Positions 1 through 9,975 of a stretch of 64,000 nucleotides of DNA are shown here, piece by piece (positions within the stretch are counted from its first letter, which is position 1; every line of letters begins with the position of its first letter). Made by a program: the position numbers and the translations under genes. The DNA lies in the NCBI RefSeq assembly GCF_000967265.1, contig NZ_KQ033884.1:30157-94156 (forward strand), in the 5' to 3' direction. This DNA comes from Bifidobacterium mellis (GTDB taxonomy: Bacteria; Actinomycetota; Actinomycetes; Actinomycetales; Bifidobacteriaceae). Under the pieces are notes generated by a model that did not search any database, was not told the DNA's origin, and worked only from the letters and a program-made list of their open reading frames with translations.

Positions 1-248
1 GGTTGCGTGCAGAGCTTTCCGCACGCAAACACCAGACAGCAAATACTTTTTTACATTTCAAAACTATTCTGCGCCGTTATGCGCTTTCCATTATTTTTTG
101 TGATGCGAGTTTGGCACTTGGTAGAAACACAATATTAGACATTACATTCTTTTTATACCTGCCGGGTTTATCGTTTCGCATGCATCAGTGGTGAGCTAGA
201 ATACACATTAAACAAACACAAACGGCGTGCAAGATAATCTCACAGCAA
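1..248. other. Left-edge stretch with no recognisable gene
   Basis: AT-rich DNA. A 63-codon frame at 3-194 has no ribosome binding site inside the window and its translation resembles nothing I recognise, so I do not call it. The last part (about 200-305) should hold the promoter of the toxin-antitoxin pair. Confidence 0.5.
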
Positions 249-308
249 ATGAATGCGATGTATTCGCTTATGCTAAAGTTGTCATACTGCAAATGCTGGA
301 GGTGGAAA

Positions 309-524
309 ATGACTACAACTACTATTGGCATCCCGGATAAGGACTACAAGGTCGTCAAGGAGATGGCTGATTTCGAAGGAGTGAGCGTTCCAGCGTATAT
401 GAGTCAAGTGATTTTGGATCAGATTGAAGACGTTAGAGACTACAAAGAAGCGATGAGCGTGCTCAACGAGCATAACGGTACAGTTTCGCGAGCCGAGGTG
501 ATGAACGAGGTCTTTGACAAGTGA
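309..524 (+). CDS. relB: RelB/DinJ-type antitoxin
   Basis: A 71-residue acidic protein that should neutralise the toxin encoded directly downstream and, as in the family, repress its own promoter. The N-terminus (TTTTIGIPDKDYKVVKEMA) has the beta-strand then helix pattern of a ribbon-helix-helix DNA-binding domain; the C-terminal half (about residues 40-71) is the acidic toxin-wrapping part. I chose ATG 309 because a strong GGAGGTGG (298-305) precedes it; a longer frame from 249 lacks such a site and would put non-family residues before the RHH strand. Its stop overlaps the toxin start (GTGA), so the two are translationally coupled. Family is clear from size, order and pattern; the exact subfamily (RelB versus DinJ) is not. 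Confidence 0.8.
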   Translation: MTTTTIGIPDKDYKVVKEMADFEGVSVPAYMSQVILDQIEDVRDYKEAMSVLNEHNGTVSRAEVMNEVFDK

Positions 525-793
525 CGTATACATGGGAATTCGACTGTAAGGCGTTCAAACAGTTCAAGAAACTTGATCAGACTGTACAGAAACGTATTGT
601 GAAATGGCTTAACGAGCGCATAGAAGGTTCCCAGAATCCCAGGCAATGGGGAAAAGCGTTAGAAGGCGACATGAAAACGCTCTGGCGCTACCGTATAGGA
701 GGTTATCGTGTCATTGCAGATATAGATGACGGTAACTTCAAGGTTTTGGTGCTTAAAGCTGCTAAAAGAAACGATGTCTACAAAAATCACTAA
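521..793 (+). CDS. relE: RelE-family mRNA interferase toxin
   Basis: A 90-residue basic toxin of the RelE/ParE superfamily. By family knowledge it cleaves mRNA in the ribosomal A site when freed from its antitoxin. The sequence has the usual layout: an opening strand (TYTWEFDCKAFKQFKKLD), two helices, then the core LWRYRIGGYRVIADIDDG and the closing strand VLVLKAAKRNDVYKNH. The basic residues of the RYRIGGYR segment and the late R/Y residues are the usual catalytic and RNA-binding positions. The start is a GTG overlapping the antitoxin stop by four bases. It appears intact. No other mobile-element gene is visible beside it, so it may be a solitary chromosomal module. Confidence 0.82.
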   Translation: MTYTWEFDCKAFKQFKKLDQTVQKRIVKWLNERIEGSQNPRQWGKALEGDMKTLWRYRIGGYRVIADIDDGNFKVLVLKAAKRNDVYKNH

Positions 794-1244
794 CGTAGCT
801 TTTGATTCACGTCCACATATGGTTCAGTGCGTCAGCTAGCAGGCTTTGTTCGGGGTCAGCTAATCGTTGAAAAGTAATCGGGGACTAAATAAGATTTATG
901 AAACCATACAGAAACTCGTTGAAAACATGTTCAATTTGGCATAATGCTTTTTATTATTAATTATTTGCGGTGAAACTGCTTTTAAGCGGGAATTGGTGGA
1001 TGGCAGCACCTTGGATTTCGTATCTATCTTGTTTGGCCATGCTAATTACCGCCGCTGATCTTGGTCTTGCTGCTGTAATGTGATACGGTACTTTTCCTGG
1101 CTGGCCTTGCTATAGTCCTAATGTCTTCGACGGTGATGCGAAGGCCATTGGAGAGATGAGTTGCAATCTCCTCTAGACACATAGGAAGGGGCCAGCTCCG
1201 ACATCAGTGATGCTGCAGCGTAGGGCACTTATCGAATTGGAAGG
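794..1244. other. Gene-free region between TA module and SnoaL-like gene
   Basis: About 450 bases without a credible gene. Around 1010-1080 one plus frame reads as a short hydrophobic stretch (ISYLSCLAMLITAADLGLAA) that stops after a few codons, which could be a relic of a membrane protein. I cannot name a parent gene. Confidence 0.4.
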
Positions 1245-1631
1245 TTAGAAGAGGCCGTTGCTGTTGCGAGACTGTACGCCTTCTATGTTGTGCTCGATGA
1301 TGTCCCAGTGCTCAGCCAGCTGGCCTTCCTGCAGCCGATAGATGTCGCAAACCTTATTGACATGGCCGTTCTTCAACGTGCACTTGAAGAAGACGTAGAC
1401 CATATCATCCTCCCCGTTCAGCCTGATGATGTCGATCTGCGGCCCCAGGGCCAGGAATCCCTTGATGAGCTCTAGGAAGCCAGCCTTCCCGTCGGCGCAG
1501 GTTGGGTTGTGTTGAATGTAGTCGTCCCGCATGAACCTGTCGATGTTGCTGGTATCTCCCCGGCTAAAGACTTGGTCGTAGAACTCCTGTACCAAGGACT
1601 TGTTGGCTGTGGTTTCAGCCTCGCTCATCAT
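1245..1631 (-). CDS. SnoaL-like / NTF2-fold protein
   Basis: A 128-residue protein of the SnoaL-like polyketide cyclase or ester-cyclase group (cone-shaped NTF2 fold). It shows the typical opening helix (VQEFYDQVFSRGDTSNIDRF), the motif DDYIQHNPTCADGKAGFLE, and the closing strands CDIYRLQEGQLAEHWDIIE, where His and Asp line the cavity. Members range from polyketide cyclases to uncharacterised housekeeping proteins, so no substrate can be named. A GGAGG sits just upstream of two adjacent ATG codons (1631 and 1628). It lies 124 bases downstream of the formate/nitrite channel gene on the same strand, but nothing ties the functions together. Confidence 0.75.
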   Translation of the reverse strand: MMSEAETTANKSLVQEFYDQVFSRGDTSNIDRFMRDDYIQHNPTCADGKAGFLELIKGFLALGPQIDIIRLNGEDDMVYVFFKCTLKNGHVNKVCDIYRLQEGQLAEHWDIIEHNIEGVQSRNSNGLF

Positions 1632-1755
1632 GAACCTCCGTTTTCTGCCTGCTCATAGGCTCTTGGGTTTCTTCATGATAGGTAGTTCCGATCAGTCTCG
1701 TAAGCGCGTACGAAATCGCAGTGAGCAGATGGACAGTGGCTGAAGGGAAATGGTC

Positions 1756-2628
1756 TCAGGCCTTGAAGTGGCGCTCGTCGTTCATGGTGGCGAAGTTCAG
1801 ACCGATCAGGATGCCGCCGCCTATGTAGTTGCCAAGCATGGCCACCAGGACCACCAGTATTGCCTTCCAGGCGTTGACCCGCCCGAAGATACCCAGGATG
1901 AGGAAGAGGGCCGAATCCGCTATCGAGTGCTCGAACCCGCAGAAGGCGAAGACGAAGACGGCCACGACCATGATGATGCACTTGGTGAAGTCGTTGGAAA
2001 GCTTGCCGTTGTAGACCATGAGCATGGCGATGTTGATGCAGAAGTTGCACAGGATGCCGCGCACGAACAGGTCGGCGAAGCCCATGGGGCCGCCGGAGAC
2101 GTAGCCGGTCTTGGTGGCCGAGGCCGCCAGCATCTGGTCCAGGGTCGGACCGCTGACGATGGATGAGAAGCGCAGGATGACGGCCACGATCAGGGCTCCG
2201 GCCAGGTTGCCCAGAAGGCAGAGGACCAGGATCCGCAGGGAGGCCAGCCAGCCCAGGCGCTTGTGATAGGCGCCTATGGTGACCACCATCATGTTGGAGG
2301 TCAGCAGTTCGGAGTTGGTGTAGTAGATCAGGACCAGGGCCCAGCCGAAGGTGGTCGCCGCCAGGACCCGGCCTGCCAGGATCAGACCGTGGTCGGCGGG
2401 GTTCTGGCCGGCCTGGCCCATGATGACGAAGAAGGCCGTGAAGAAGATACCCACAAAGAGGCCGGCCATGGTGGCCCGTTGCATGTACTTGCCGGTCAGG
2501 GCGCCACTCATGGTCTTCTTGCTTTCGACCACGTCCAGGACGGTGCTGATGAAGGCCCGTCCGGGGAAGAGGGGTTGTCTGTTCTGTCGATCTGTCATCT
2601 GATTGGGTTGCTCATTCACGGGGTTCAT
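1756..2628 (-). CDS. Formate/nitrite transporter (FNT) family channel
   Basis: A 290-residue integral membrane protein of the FNT family (FocA, NirC, HSC), which forms pentameric channels for small monovalent anions. The sequence shows six hydrophobic segments with the family's two half-repeats. The segment FCGFEHSIADS matches the conserved pore motif carrying the selectivity histidine. A polar N-terminal tail of about 20 residues precedes the family's amphipathic first helix. In a bifidobacterium that makes formate by pyruvate formate-lyase, formate export would be a natural role, but nitrite or hydrosulfide cannot be excluded. Start choice is uncertain: ATG 2628 has a weak ribosome binding site and ATG 2598 is possible. 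Confidence 0.9.
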   Translation of the reverse strand: MNPVNEQPNQMTDRQNRQPLFPGRAFISTVLDVVESKKTMSGALTGKYMQRATMAGLFVGIFFTAFFVIMGQAGQNPADHGLILAGRVLAATTFGWALVLIYYTNSELLTSNMMVVTIGAYHKRLGWLASLRILVLCLLGNLAGALIVAVILRFSSIVSGPTLDQMLAASATKTGYVSGGPMGFADLFVRGILCNFCINIAMLMVYNGKLSNDFTKCIIMVVAVFVFAFCGFEHSIADSALFLILGIFGRVNAWKAILVVLVAMLGNYIGGGILIGLNFATMNDERHFKA

Positions 2629-2719
2629 TATGGCATTCCCGAGTAAAGAGGGACCGCCCTTAGGGCCCGACTGTGCGGGAATTCACTTCTTTGCCAGTGC
2701 CACCCGGTGTCGCTCAGCC

Positions 2720-5545
2720 TCACTCCGTGCGCAGGGCGGTGGCGGGATCCTGCTTGGCCGCCTTCCGCGAAGGGATCAGACCGCCGATCAGGGTCAGGAT
2801 CACGCTCAGGATGACCAGAGCCACGCCGCCCGAGGCAGGCAGGGCCGCGTTCACCTCGGTGGTGCCCATGAAGTGATGCATGATGCTGTTGGCCGGGATG
2901 ATCAGCAGCAGGGTGATGCCCACCCCCAGCAGGCCCGCCAGAAGTCCGATCAGGCCGGTCTCGGCGTTGAAGACGTTGGAGACGTTCCGCTTGGAGGCGC
3001 CCATGGCGCGCAGGATGCCGATCTCCTTGGTCCGCTCCAGAACCGATATGTAGGTGATGATGCCGATCATGATGGAGGAGACCACCAGCGAGACCCCGAC
3101 GAAGGCTATCAGCACGTAGGTGATGACGTTGATGATGGTGGTGACCGAATTCATCATCAGGCCCACGTAGTCGGTATAGACGATCCTGTTCTTCTCCGCA
3201 GCCTTGTCGTTGTAGTGCTTGATGGAGTCACCCACGGAATTCTTGTTCTCGAAGCTGTCCGTGTAGATGCTGATGCGGGAGGGGGCATCCCGGGAGATCA
3301 GGCCGAAGTCGCTCAGGTTGTCGGCGTAGGTGCCGGTGGAGACGTACTGGTTGTAGATGGCGACCAGGGCGTTCTGCGGGGCGGTGGCGATGTACTGGTC
3401 GAAGGCCTGGGCCGTCTGCTGCTCGGCGGAAGCCCCCGTGGGGATGCCCGCAGAACCTTGGGCTCTTGCAGCGGCCCCTGCCCGGCCCTGGGCCTCCTGG
3501 CCGGCCATGGCTGCCGAGCCTTTCATGATCTCCTGGGCCATGCTGGCCTTCTGGCTGACGCCCAAGGATGCGATGTAGGCCTTGGCATCGTTGGCCTTGG
3601 CGGCATCGTCGGCAGGGGCGAAGGCCATCCCGTTGAGGACGCTGTGGCCCTGGTCGGCCTCCTGGTCGGTGACGATGGGGCTGGTCTTGGCCTGGTCGAT
3701 CAGGTAGTCGGTCAGCTGGCGGGTATACCCGACGCCTACCTTGAGGGGTGTGGCCTTGGCTCCCTGGTGGGGGCGCACTATGCCTACGATGTGCAGCTGC
3801 AGGCCCTGATCGGCGGCCTTGGTCATCTGGTCGGTGCTGTCGCCGATGTAGTGGTAGTGGCCGTCGGTCCCCTTGGCATACTGGTCCGCAGCGGGCACCA
3901 GGGAGAGTTTCTGGTCCATGGCCTTGGCGTATTCGATGGGCTTGGTGTCGACCTTGACCTCCTGCCCGCTGTTGAGTTTGTTCATCATGTCGGTGTATTG
4001 GCTGGAGGGGAGGATGCCCAGCTTGTAGAGGCTGGTGACGGGCATCTGGTTGTTCTTGTCCAGCACCAGGACCACCTGATCCTTGGCCTTGGGCCAGGTG
4101 CCGTTCACCACCTGGTAGTTGTCGGTCACCACCTTGCTGATGGTGGTCTTGGCATCGGCCCCCGGCATGATTTCGCCGAAGATCTCCGGAGCCTTGTTCT
4201 TCTCGGTCTTGCCGGTCAGGTAGGACATCTGCATGGACTGGATGTCGCCCATGTCGCTGTCGGTGTTGGCCGTGGCCATCTGGCTGGCGGTGGAGCTGGC
4301 GTCGTCCTGCCCGCTCATGGTCACCTTGTCCGCAGAGACCAGCTTACCGTCCGGGTCGTGCCCGAAGACCGCGAACTTGGTGGCATAGGAGTACTGGATG
4401 CCTACGGACCCCACGTATTGATGGATCTCGCTCTTGGGATTATCCAAGTATTTTTTGAAGTCTGTCAGATTGTTCTGGGTGATGCTGCTGGTCAGGCTGG
4501 AGGCCCCCTTGATGCTGGAGTCGTCCGGCTGGATGGCCTTGAGATCCTTGTGGGCCTTGGCCTCCTTCTGCGATTCCTGGGCGGAGTCCACTATCTTGTT
4601 CAGGTCGAAGGACTGCTCCTGAATGGTGATGGGGTAGGAGGTCATGGTCTCCCGCTGCACCCTGTCGATGTAGCGGTTGACCCCGGTGGATACCGACAGG
4701 ATCAGGGCGATTCCGATGATGCCGATGGACCCGGCGAAGGAGGTCAGGGCTGTCCGGGCCTTCTTGGTCCGAAGATTGTTGAAGCTCAGCGACAGTGAAG
4801 TCAGCAGTCCCATGGAGGCCTTGCCGAAGGTGCGGTGGCGGGCCCGGCGGATGGGCACCTGGTCGTCGGGCAGGGGGTCGGAGTCGCTGATGACCGATCC
4901 GTCGTGCAGCTCCACGATCCTGGTGGCGTACTGGTGGGCCAGCTCGGGGTTGTGGGTGACCATGACCACCAGCCGGTCCTGGGCCACCTCCTTGAGCAGG
5001 TCCATGATCTGGATGGAGGTCTCGGAATCCAGTGCTCCGGTGGGCTCGTCGGCCAGGAGGATGCGGGGGTTGTTGACCAGTGCCCTGGCGATGGCCACCC
5101 GCTGCATCTGCCCGCCCGAGAGCTGGTTGGGCCGCTTGTTCACGTGCTGACCCAGTCCCACCTGCTCCAGGGCCTGCCTGGCCCGCTCCCGCCGCTCCTG
5201 CCGGTGCACGCCCGAGATGGTCAGAGCCAGCTCCACGTTGGACAGGATGCTCTGGTGGGGAATCAGGTTGTAGCTCTGGAAGACGAAGCCCACGGTGTGG
5301 TTGCGGTAGGAGTCCCAGTCCCTGTCCTTGTACTTTTTGGTGGAGGTGCCGTTGATGATCAGGTCGCCCTGGTCATAGCGGTCCAACCCGCCGATGATGT
5401 TGAGCAGGGTGGTCTTGCCGGAGCCGGAGGGGCCCAGGATGGCCACGAACTCGTTGTCGCGCAGGTTGACGCTGACATCATTCAAGGCCTGCTGGACGAA
5501 GTCCCCTGTTTTGTATTGTTTGGAGATGTGTTCGATCTGCAGCAC
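2720..5545 (-). CDS. MacB-like ABC transporter, ATPase fused to FtsX-type permease
   Basis: A 941-residue fusion. Residues 1-230 are a complete LolD/MacB-type ATPase: Walker A GPSGSGKT (Lys44), signature [14 protein letters not shown], Walker [13 protein letters not shown] and the switch histidine in [10 protein letters not shown]. One membrane segment follows near 260-285 ([19 protein letters not shown]), then a large extracytoplasmic domain, then three membrane segments at the C-terminus with the FtsX motif [18 protein letters not shown]. Such mechanotransmission ABC proteins drive export or extraction of peptides, lipids or antimicrobials, or signal to cell-wall enzymes. Start is GTG with GAGGA upstream. 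It is followed by the FNT channel gene and preceded by a second FtsX/ATPase pair. No histidine kinase pair lies near to suggest bacitracin-type sensing. Confidence 0.85.
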   Translation of the reverse strand: MLQIEHISKQYKTGDFVQQALNDVSVNLRDNEFVAILGPSGSGKTTLLNIIGGLDRYDQGDLIINGTSTKKYKDRDWDSYRNHTVGFVFQSYNLIPHQSILSNVELALTISGVHRQERRERARQALEQVGLGQHVNKRPNQLSGGQMQRVAIARALVNNPRILLADEPTGALDSETSIQIMDLLKEVAQDRLVVMVTHNPELAHQYATRIVELHDGSVISDSDPLPDDQVPIRRARHRTFGKASMGLLTSLSLSFNNLRTKKARTALTSFAGSIGIIGIALILSVSTGVNRYIDRVQRETMTSYPITIQEQSFDLNKIVDSAQESQKEAKAHKDLKAIQPDDSSIKGASSLTSSITQNNLTDFKKYLDNPKSEIHQYVGSVGIQYSYATKFAVFGHDPDGKLVSADKVTMSGQDDASSTASQMATANTDSDMGDIQSMQMSYLTGKTEKNKAPEIFGEIMPGADAKTTISKVVTDNYQVVNGTWPKAKDQVVLVLDKNNQMPVTSLYKLGILPSSQYTDMMNKLNSGQEVKVDTKPIEYAKAMDQKLSLVPAADQYAKGTDGHYHYIGDSTDQMTKAADQGLQLHIVGIVRPHQGAKATPLKVGVGYTRQLTDYLIDQAKTSPIVTDQEADQGHSVLNGMAFAPADDAAKANDAKAYIASLGVSQKASMAQEIMKGSAAMAGQEAQGRAGAAARAQGSAGIPTGASAEQQTAQAFDQYIATAPQNALVAIYNQYVSTGTYADNLSDFGLISRDAPSRISIYTDSFENKNSVGDSIKHYNDKAAEKNRIVYTDYVGLMMNSVTTIINVITYVLIAFVGVSLVVSSIMIGIITYISVLERTKEIGILRAMGASKRNVSNVFNAETGLIGLLAGLLGVGITLLLIIPANSIMHHFMGTTEVNAALPASGGVALVILSVILTLIGGLIPSRKAAKQDPATALRTE

Positions 5546-5649
5546 CGTCGTCCTCAGCTTTCTGGATTCTCAATGGCTTTAATGGCATGGACTTATGGAC
5601 TCTTGGAGTGCCAGCTTACGCCATCGGCATGGGTAAATGCCGATATGGC

Positions 5650-8600
5650 CTAGTCCACCGACTTGAGGGCCTCCAGCATATCCACATGCTTGAGCTTGTT
5701 GTTGACCATCCAGCCCAGGCCGGCCGTGATGACCGTGATCATGACCAGGGGCACGACGAAGGCCACCCAGCTGATGGAGGGGTCAAAGAGGACGTTGTCC
5801 GGTGGAACGGTGGTGATGATGTAGTGGTGCAGCCAGGCCCCGAACCCATACCCGGCCAGGACGCCGATGGCCGATAGGAGGATGGTCTCCCGGTAGATGT
5901 ACATGGTCACCTCGCGGTCGTAGAAGCCCAGCACCTTGATGGTGCTCAGTTCACGGATGCGCTCCTCAACGTTCAGGTTGGTCAGGTTGTAGAGGATGAC
6001 CAGGGCCAGCAGGGTGGCCACGATGATCAGCACCTGCATGATCATGTTCAAGGATTTGACCACGGTGTCGATCTGGCTCATCAGGGTTGTGTTCTGCACC
6101 ACTCCCTGGATCCCGTCGATACGTATGAAGGAGGCGGCCTGCTTTCTGGTGTTCTCCGCGCTGGAGTCCTTGAAGGTGACCAGGTGGGCGTTGGGCGAGA
6201 AGTCCTGATGGAAGACGGTCCTGTAGGCCGATGGGCTCATGAAGACGAAGTGCCCCAGATACATCTCGCAGATGCCGTCCACCCGCATGGTTCTGTCCCT
6301 GCCGCCTGAATCCTGCAGGGTGATTCTGTCGCCCGTCTTGGTCCCCGTCAGCTGGGCGATCCGTTCGGAGAGGATCACGCCATCGCCCTTGAGACTCAGG
6401 GGTTTGTGCCCGGCCCGGGTGTCCATGCGGATGAAGTCGTCCAGGTGCTCGGCGCTGGCCGGCGCGATCATGGTGATGGACTGCTTGTCGGCGTTGTGGC
6501 CGGCCGTCTTGCTCATCTCCTCGTAACGCACGTTCAGGGAACGGCTCACATCGGGCTTTTCCAGCCGTTTTTTGATGGATTGGCGTTGGTCGGATGTGGC
6601 CTGGCTGTTCTCGGCGGCGATCAGGTCGTAGCGGATCACCTGGCCGAACTGGTGCTCGTTGATGGCGGAGATGGACCCCTGCACGCCGAATCCGGCCATC
6701 AGGAGGGCCACCGATCCGCAGACTCCGAAGATGGTCATCAGCATCCGCTGCTTGTAGCGGAAGATGTTCCGGGCGGTGACCTTGTGCGTGAAGCTGAGCC
6801 GGTTCCAGATCAGGGGTATGCGCTCCAGGAAGATCTTCGATCCGGCGCTGGGCGGCTTGGGCAGGAGGAGGGCCGACGGCTTTTCGCGCAGCTCCCGCCA
6901 GGCGCTCAGGAAGGCCGGGACAACGGCGCTCAGGAAGGCCAGCAGGCAGGCCAGGAGGGTGATGGGCAGGTGGAAGCCGTAGTGGATGGGCGGCATGTCG
7001 AAGGCGTGGACATAGGCCTGGTAGACGATCCAGGGCAGGAGGGTGTGGCCGGCGATGATGCCCAGGAGCGCGCCCAGGGCGGAAGCTGCTCCGCCGTAGA
7101 CCAGGAACTTGGCCATGACATCCTGATCCCTGTAGCCCAGGGCCTTGAGTGTTCCTGCGTTGATCCGCTCCTCGTCCACAAAGCGCGTCATGGTGGTGAA
7201 GGTGACCAGGGCGGCCACCAGATACATGAAGTAGGGGAAGACCTTGGCCAGCGAGTCCACGATGAAGGAGACGGAGGCATAGACCTTGTAGCCCTCCGAG
7301 CCGGGTGCTTCACGGCGCGAGTCCAGGGCGTAGACAGGCTTTTCCAGTCGGCTCAGCTGGTCAGCCGCCTTGTTCAGCTTCTTCTGGGAGTCGTCGATCC
7401 TCTTCTGGGCGTCCGGGCTCTCCCTCTTGAACTTGTCCTGTTTGGTCCGGTATTCCGCGGTTTTCTGATCCAGGGTGGCCTGGGCCTGGTCGATCTGCCC
7501 CTGGGCCGAGGCACGGCTGCCGGCCAGCTGCCGCCGGGCCTGGGCCAGTTTGGTCCTGCCCTGGGCCAGCTGTGCGGAGGCCTGGTCAAGCTGGGCCTTG
7601 CCCTGGGCCAGTTGGCGCTCGCCTTCGTTCACCTTGGCCCTGGCCTGGGTCAGCTCCCGGCGCTTTGCGTCCAGGGTCTGCTGGTTGGCTGCGACTTGGG
7701 CCATGCCGGGGGTGTACTGGTTGGTCATGAAGGCATCGCGGCCCGCCTTGGCCTTGGCCGCCAGGGCATCAATCTGCGGTGATTGCCGGTTGAGCTCGGC
7801 CAGTTGGGCCTGGAGCCCGGTCTTTCGGCGGTTGAGCTCCTCCTGCTGCTGGGGGGTCAGCCCGTGGGCGGCCAGCTGGGCGTCGATGGTCTGAATGAGG
7901 CCGGTGACCTGTGCGATGCCCTGTCTGCATTGCTTCTGCGCTGCCTGGGCCTGGGCTACAGCCTGGTCGGCCTGGGCCTTGCCGCCCTCCAGCTGCTGGC
8001 GGGAACCATCGAGCTTGGCCTGTCCCTGGTCGATGGCCTGCTGCCCCTGATCGGCCTGCTGCCTGCCCTGGGCCACCTGGTTGGCGGAAGACTGGTACTG
8101 CTTCTGCTTTCGGGCCAGTTCGGCCGAGCTCAGATCCACCTCCTGCTGTCCCTGGTCGATGGCCGCCTGGGCCTGCACCGTCTTGGCGGCCAGTTGGTTC
8201 TTGGCGGACTGGATGCTCTGGGCGCCCTGGTCCAGATCCTTCCTGGCCTGGTCCAGCTGCTGCCGGTTCCCTTCGAGTTCATCTCTGGACTGGTCCACCT
8301 GGTCCTGTCCCTGGTCCAGCTGCTTCTGCAGTGGAGCCTTGATGGCGCTCAGCCTCGCTGTGGGGCGGCCTGACAGGATCCTGTTCAGATCGTCCTTGTG
8401 GGTCTGCAGGGCCTGGATGTACTGGTCGGAATAGTGGTCCCTGATCCGGTCCAGGTCCTTGAAGGTCAGGCGGGCGATCATGTACTCGTCCGAGTCGAAG
8501 GCCTTGGGCGTGGTTACGGCGTAGGAGTCCAGGGACCCGGATCCGGCTGTGGAGGGGCCCATGTTGACCTTGCTCAGGATCTCGGTCGACCTGACCGTGC

Positions 8601-9108
8601 CCACTACGCGCAGCTTGTGGTGCCTTAAGACCTTCCTGCCCAGCTGGTCGGCCTTCTCGTCCACCTGGATGTTGCTGCCGATGGGGTGGCTCCCGGCCAG
8701 GGCCGTGTCGACCGCTATCTGGTCGGGCCTGGTCGGCATGGATCCCTCGACCAGCTCATAGGTGGAAATCCGGTCGGGGGTGGAGTAGATGCGCAGGCTC
8801 TTGTCGGTGCCCTTGAGCACCACGTCCTTCAGATATCCGTATTCGATTCCGGAGTTGCCGGGGGCGGTGTCGATGGCATCCCGATCCTCCTGGTCGAGTC
8901 CGTAGCTGCTGATGACCATCAGGTCGGCCAGATGGTGGTCGGACAGGTAGGCGTTGCCGGCCTGCCGCATGTCCGGCCCGGTCACGCTCAACCCGACCAG
9001 GGCGAAGGAACCCAGCGCCACCAGGCAGACGATGGAGATGAACCGTCCCAGGGATTTGCGCAGGGAGACCCGGATGTCGTGCCAGAGCACCTTCCTGACG
9101 GGCTGCAT
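5650..9108 (-). CDS. FtsX-like ABC permease with long coiled-coil insert
   Basis: A permease of about 1,152 residues with the ten-helix-like double FtsX layout: a first membrane helix near 20-40, a large extracytoplasmic region, a cluster of membrane segments around 640-760, another single helix near 800, a second extracytoplasmic domain and three final membrane segments. Between about residues 265 and 620 lies a Gln/Ala/Asp-rich helical stretch with repeated units such as AQGKAQLDQASAQLAQGR, strongly predicted coiled coil by eye. The partner ATPase is the gene just upstream, whose stop overlaps this start region. I prefer ATG 9108, which has GGAG eight bases upstream, over the GTG at 9117. 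Substrate is unknown; related proteins include SalY/LolC-type exporters. Confidence 0.83.
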   Translation of the reverse strand: MQPVRKVLWHDIRVSLRKSLGRFISIVCLVALGSFALVGLSVTGPDMRQAGNAYLSDHHLADLMVISSYGLDQEDRDAIDTAPGNSGIEYGYLKDVVLKGTDKSLRIYSTPDRISTYELVEGSMPTRPDQIAVDTALAGSHPIGSNIQVDEKADQLGRKVLRHHKLRVVGTVRSTEILSKVNMGPSTAGSGSLDSYAVTTPKAFDSDEYMIARLTFKDLDRIRDHYSDQYIQALQTHKDDLNRILSGRPTARLSAIKAPLQKQLDQGQDQVDQSRDELEGNRQQLDQARKDLDQGAQSIQSAKNQLAAKTVQAQAAIDQGQQEVDLSSAELARKQKQYQSSANQVAQGRQQADQGQQAIDQGQAKLDGSRQQLEGGKAQADQAVAQAQAAQKQCRQGIAQVTGLIQTIDAQLAAHGLTPQQQEELNRRKTGLQAQLAELNRQSPQIDALAAKAKAGRDAFMTNQYTPGMAQVAANQQTLDAKRRELTQARAKVNEGERQLAQGKAQLDQASAQLAQGRTKLAQARRQLAGSRASAQGQIDQAQATLDQKTAEYRTKQDKFKRESPDAQKRIDDSQKKLNKAADQLSRLEKPVYALDSRREAPGSEGYKVYASVSFIVDSLAKVFPYFMYLVAALVTFTTMTRFVDEERINAGTLKALGYRDQDVMAKFLVYGGAASALGALLGIIAGHTLLPWIVYQAYVHAFDMPPIHYGFHLPITLLACLLAFLSAVVPAFLSAWRELREKPSALLLPKPPSAGSKIFLERIPLIWNRLSFTHKVTARNIFRYKQRMLMTIFGVCGSVALLMAGFGVQGSISAINEHQFGQVIRYDLIAAENSQATSDQRQSIKKRLEKPDVSRSLNVRYEEMSKTAGHNADKQSITMIAPASAEHLDDFIRMDTRAGHKPLSLKGDGVILSERIAQLTGTKTGDRITLQDSGGRDRTMRVDGICEMYLGHFVFMSPSAYRTVFHQDFSPNAHLVTFKDSSAENTRKQAASFIRIDGIQGVVQNTTLMSQIDTVVKSLNMIMQVLIIVATLLALVILYNLTNLNVEERIRELSTIKVLGFYDREVTMYIYRETILLSAIGVLAGYGFGAWLHHYIITTVPPDNVLFDPSISWVAFVVPLVMITVITAGLGWMVNNKLKHVDMLEALKSVD

Positions 9109-9110
9109 CC

Positions 9111-9815
9111 TCACCACTCCACGTTTTCGATGTCTTCGGGGTTGTCATTGGTCTGCACGGCCTGGACCCGGGCGTCGTGCATGCGGATGACCCTGTCGGC
9201 GATGGGGGCGATGGCCGCGTTGTGGGTGACGATGACCACGGTGGCGCCCTTCTTGCGGCACTGGTCCTGGAGGATGCGCAGCACCTGTTTGCCGGTCCGG
9301 TAGTCCAAGGCCCCGGTGGGTTCGTCACAGAGCAGGATCTTGGGGTTCTTGGCCACGGCCCGGGCGATGGCCACACGCTGCTGCTCGCCGCCGGAAAGCT
9401 GGGCGGGGAAGTTGTCGATCCGGTCGCCCAGACCTACGTCGACCAGGGTCTGGACCGGGTCAGCAGCGTCGTCCACAATCTCCGAGGCCAGCTCCACGTT
9501 CTCCCTGGCGGTCAGGTTGGCCACCAGATTGTAGAACTGGAAGACGAAGCCCACGTCGTAGCGGCGGTAGGTGGTCAGCTGTCGGGCGTCGTAGCCGGCG
9601 ATGTCCTTTCCGTCCACGATCACCTGGCCCTCGTTGCAGGTGTCCATGCCGCCCAAAATGTTCAGCACGGTCGATTTGCCAGCCCCCGAGGCGCCGAGGA
9701 TGACCACCAGCTCGCCCTTCTCGATGGAGAAGGTGACCTCATTGTTGGCCACGATGGTCGTCTCGCCGGTCACATACCGTTTCGTCTCTCCGATGACGTC
9801 GATATAGCCCATCAT
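9111..9815 (-). CDS. ABC transporter ATPase (LolD/MacB type)
   Basis: A 234-residue stand-alone ATPase that should power the FtsX-like permease encoded immediately downstream. Walker A is GASGAGKS (Lys47), Q-loop region [13 protein letters not shown], signature [14 protein letters not shown], Walker [13 protein letters not shown], and the switch His in [22 protein letters not shown] ribosome binding site precedes the ATG at 9815. Its stop overlaps the first possible codons of the permease, so ATPase and permease are coupled. No dedicated regulator gene lies next to it. The 160 bases upstream separate it from the ECF transporter operon and probably hold its promoter. Confidence 0.9.
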   Translation of the reverse strand: MMGYIDVIGETKRYVTGETTIVANNEVTFSIEKGELVVILGASGAGKSTVLNILGGMDTCNEGQVIVDGKDIAGYDARQLTTYRRYDVGFVFQFYNLVANLTARENVELASEIVDDAADPVQTLVDVGLGDRIDNFPAQLSGGEQQRVAIARAVAKNPKILLCDEPTGALDYRTGKQVLRILQDQCRKKGATVVIVTHNAAIAPIADRVIRMHDARVQAVQTNDNPEDIENVEW

Positions 9816-9975
9816 GCCCTCTCGTAACCCTGGCTGTGCGGCGGGGCCGTCCGACGCGAGGGACGCCCCCTGATGCTCTTTTCCCCACTACTGTATACGT
9901 TCGCGGGGTCCGGAGCACAGGGGAACCGCCTGCCGGGAGGCGTCATGTTCACTGACCCTGCCAGGGCTCGGAGGT

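Noticed and set aside
2603-4798. 731-codon open frame on the plus strand
   Set aside because: It lies opposite the MacB-like gene. High-GC codon use leaves antisense frames open; the translation is Gly/Val/Asp/His-rich with no domain.
7370-8330. Possible CRISPR-like or satellite repeat
   Set aside because: The repetition follows codons of a coiled coil, with irregular units and no spacers; it is protein-coding.
6406-8373. Long plus-strand frames over the FtsX permease
   Set aside because: Antisense to the coiled-coil repeats, which create low-complexity open frames; no family features.
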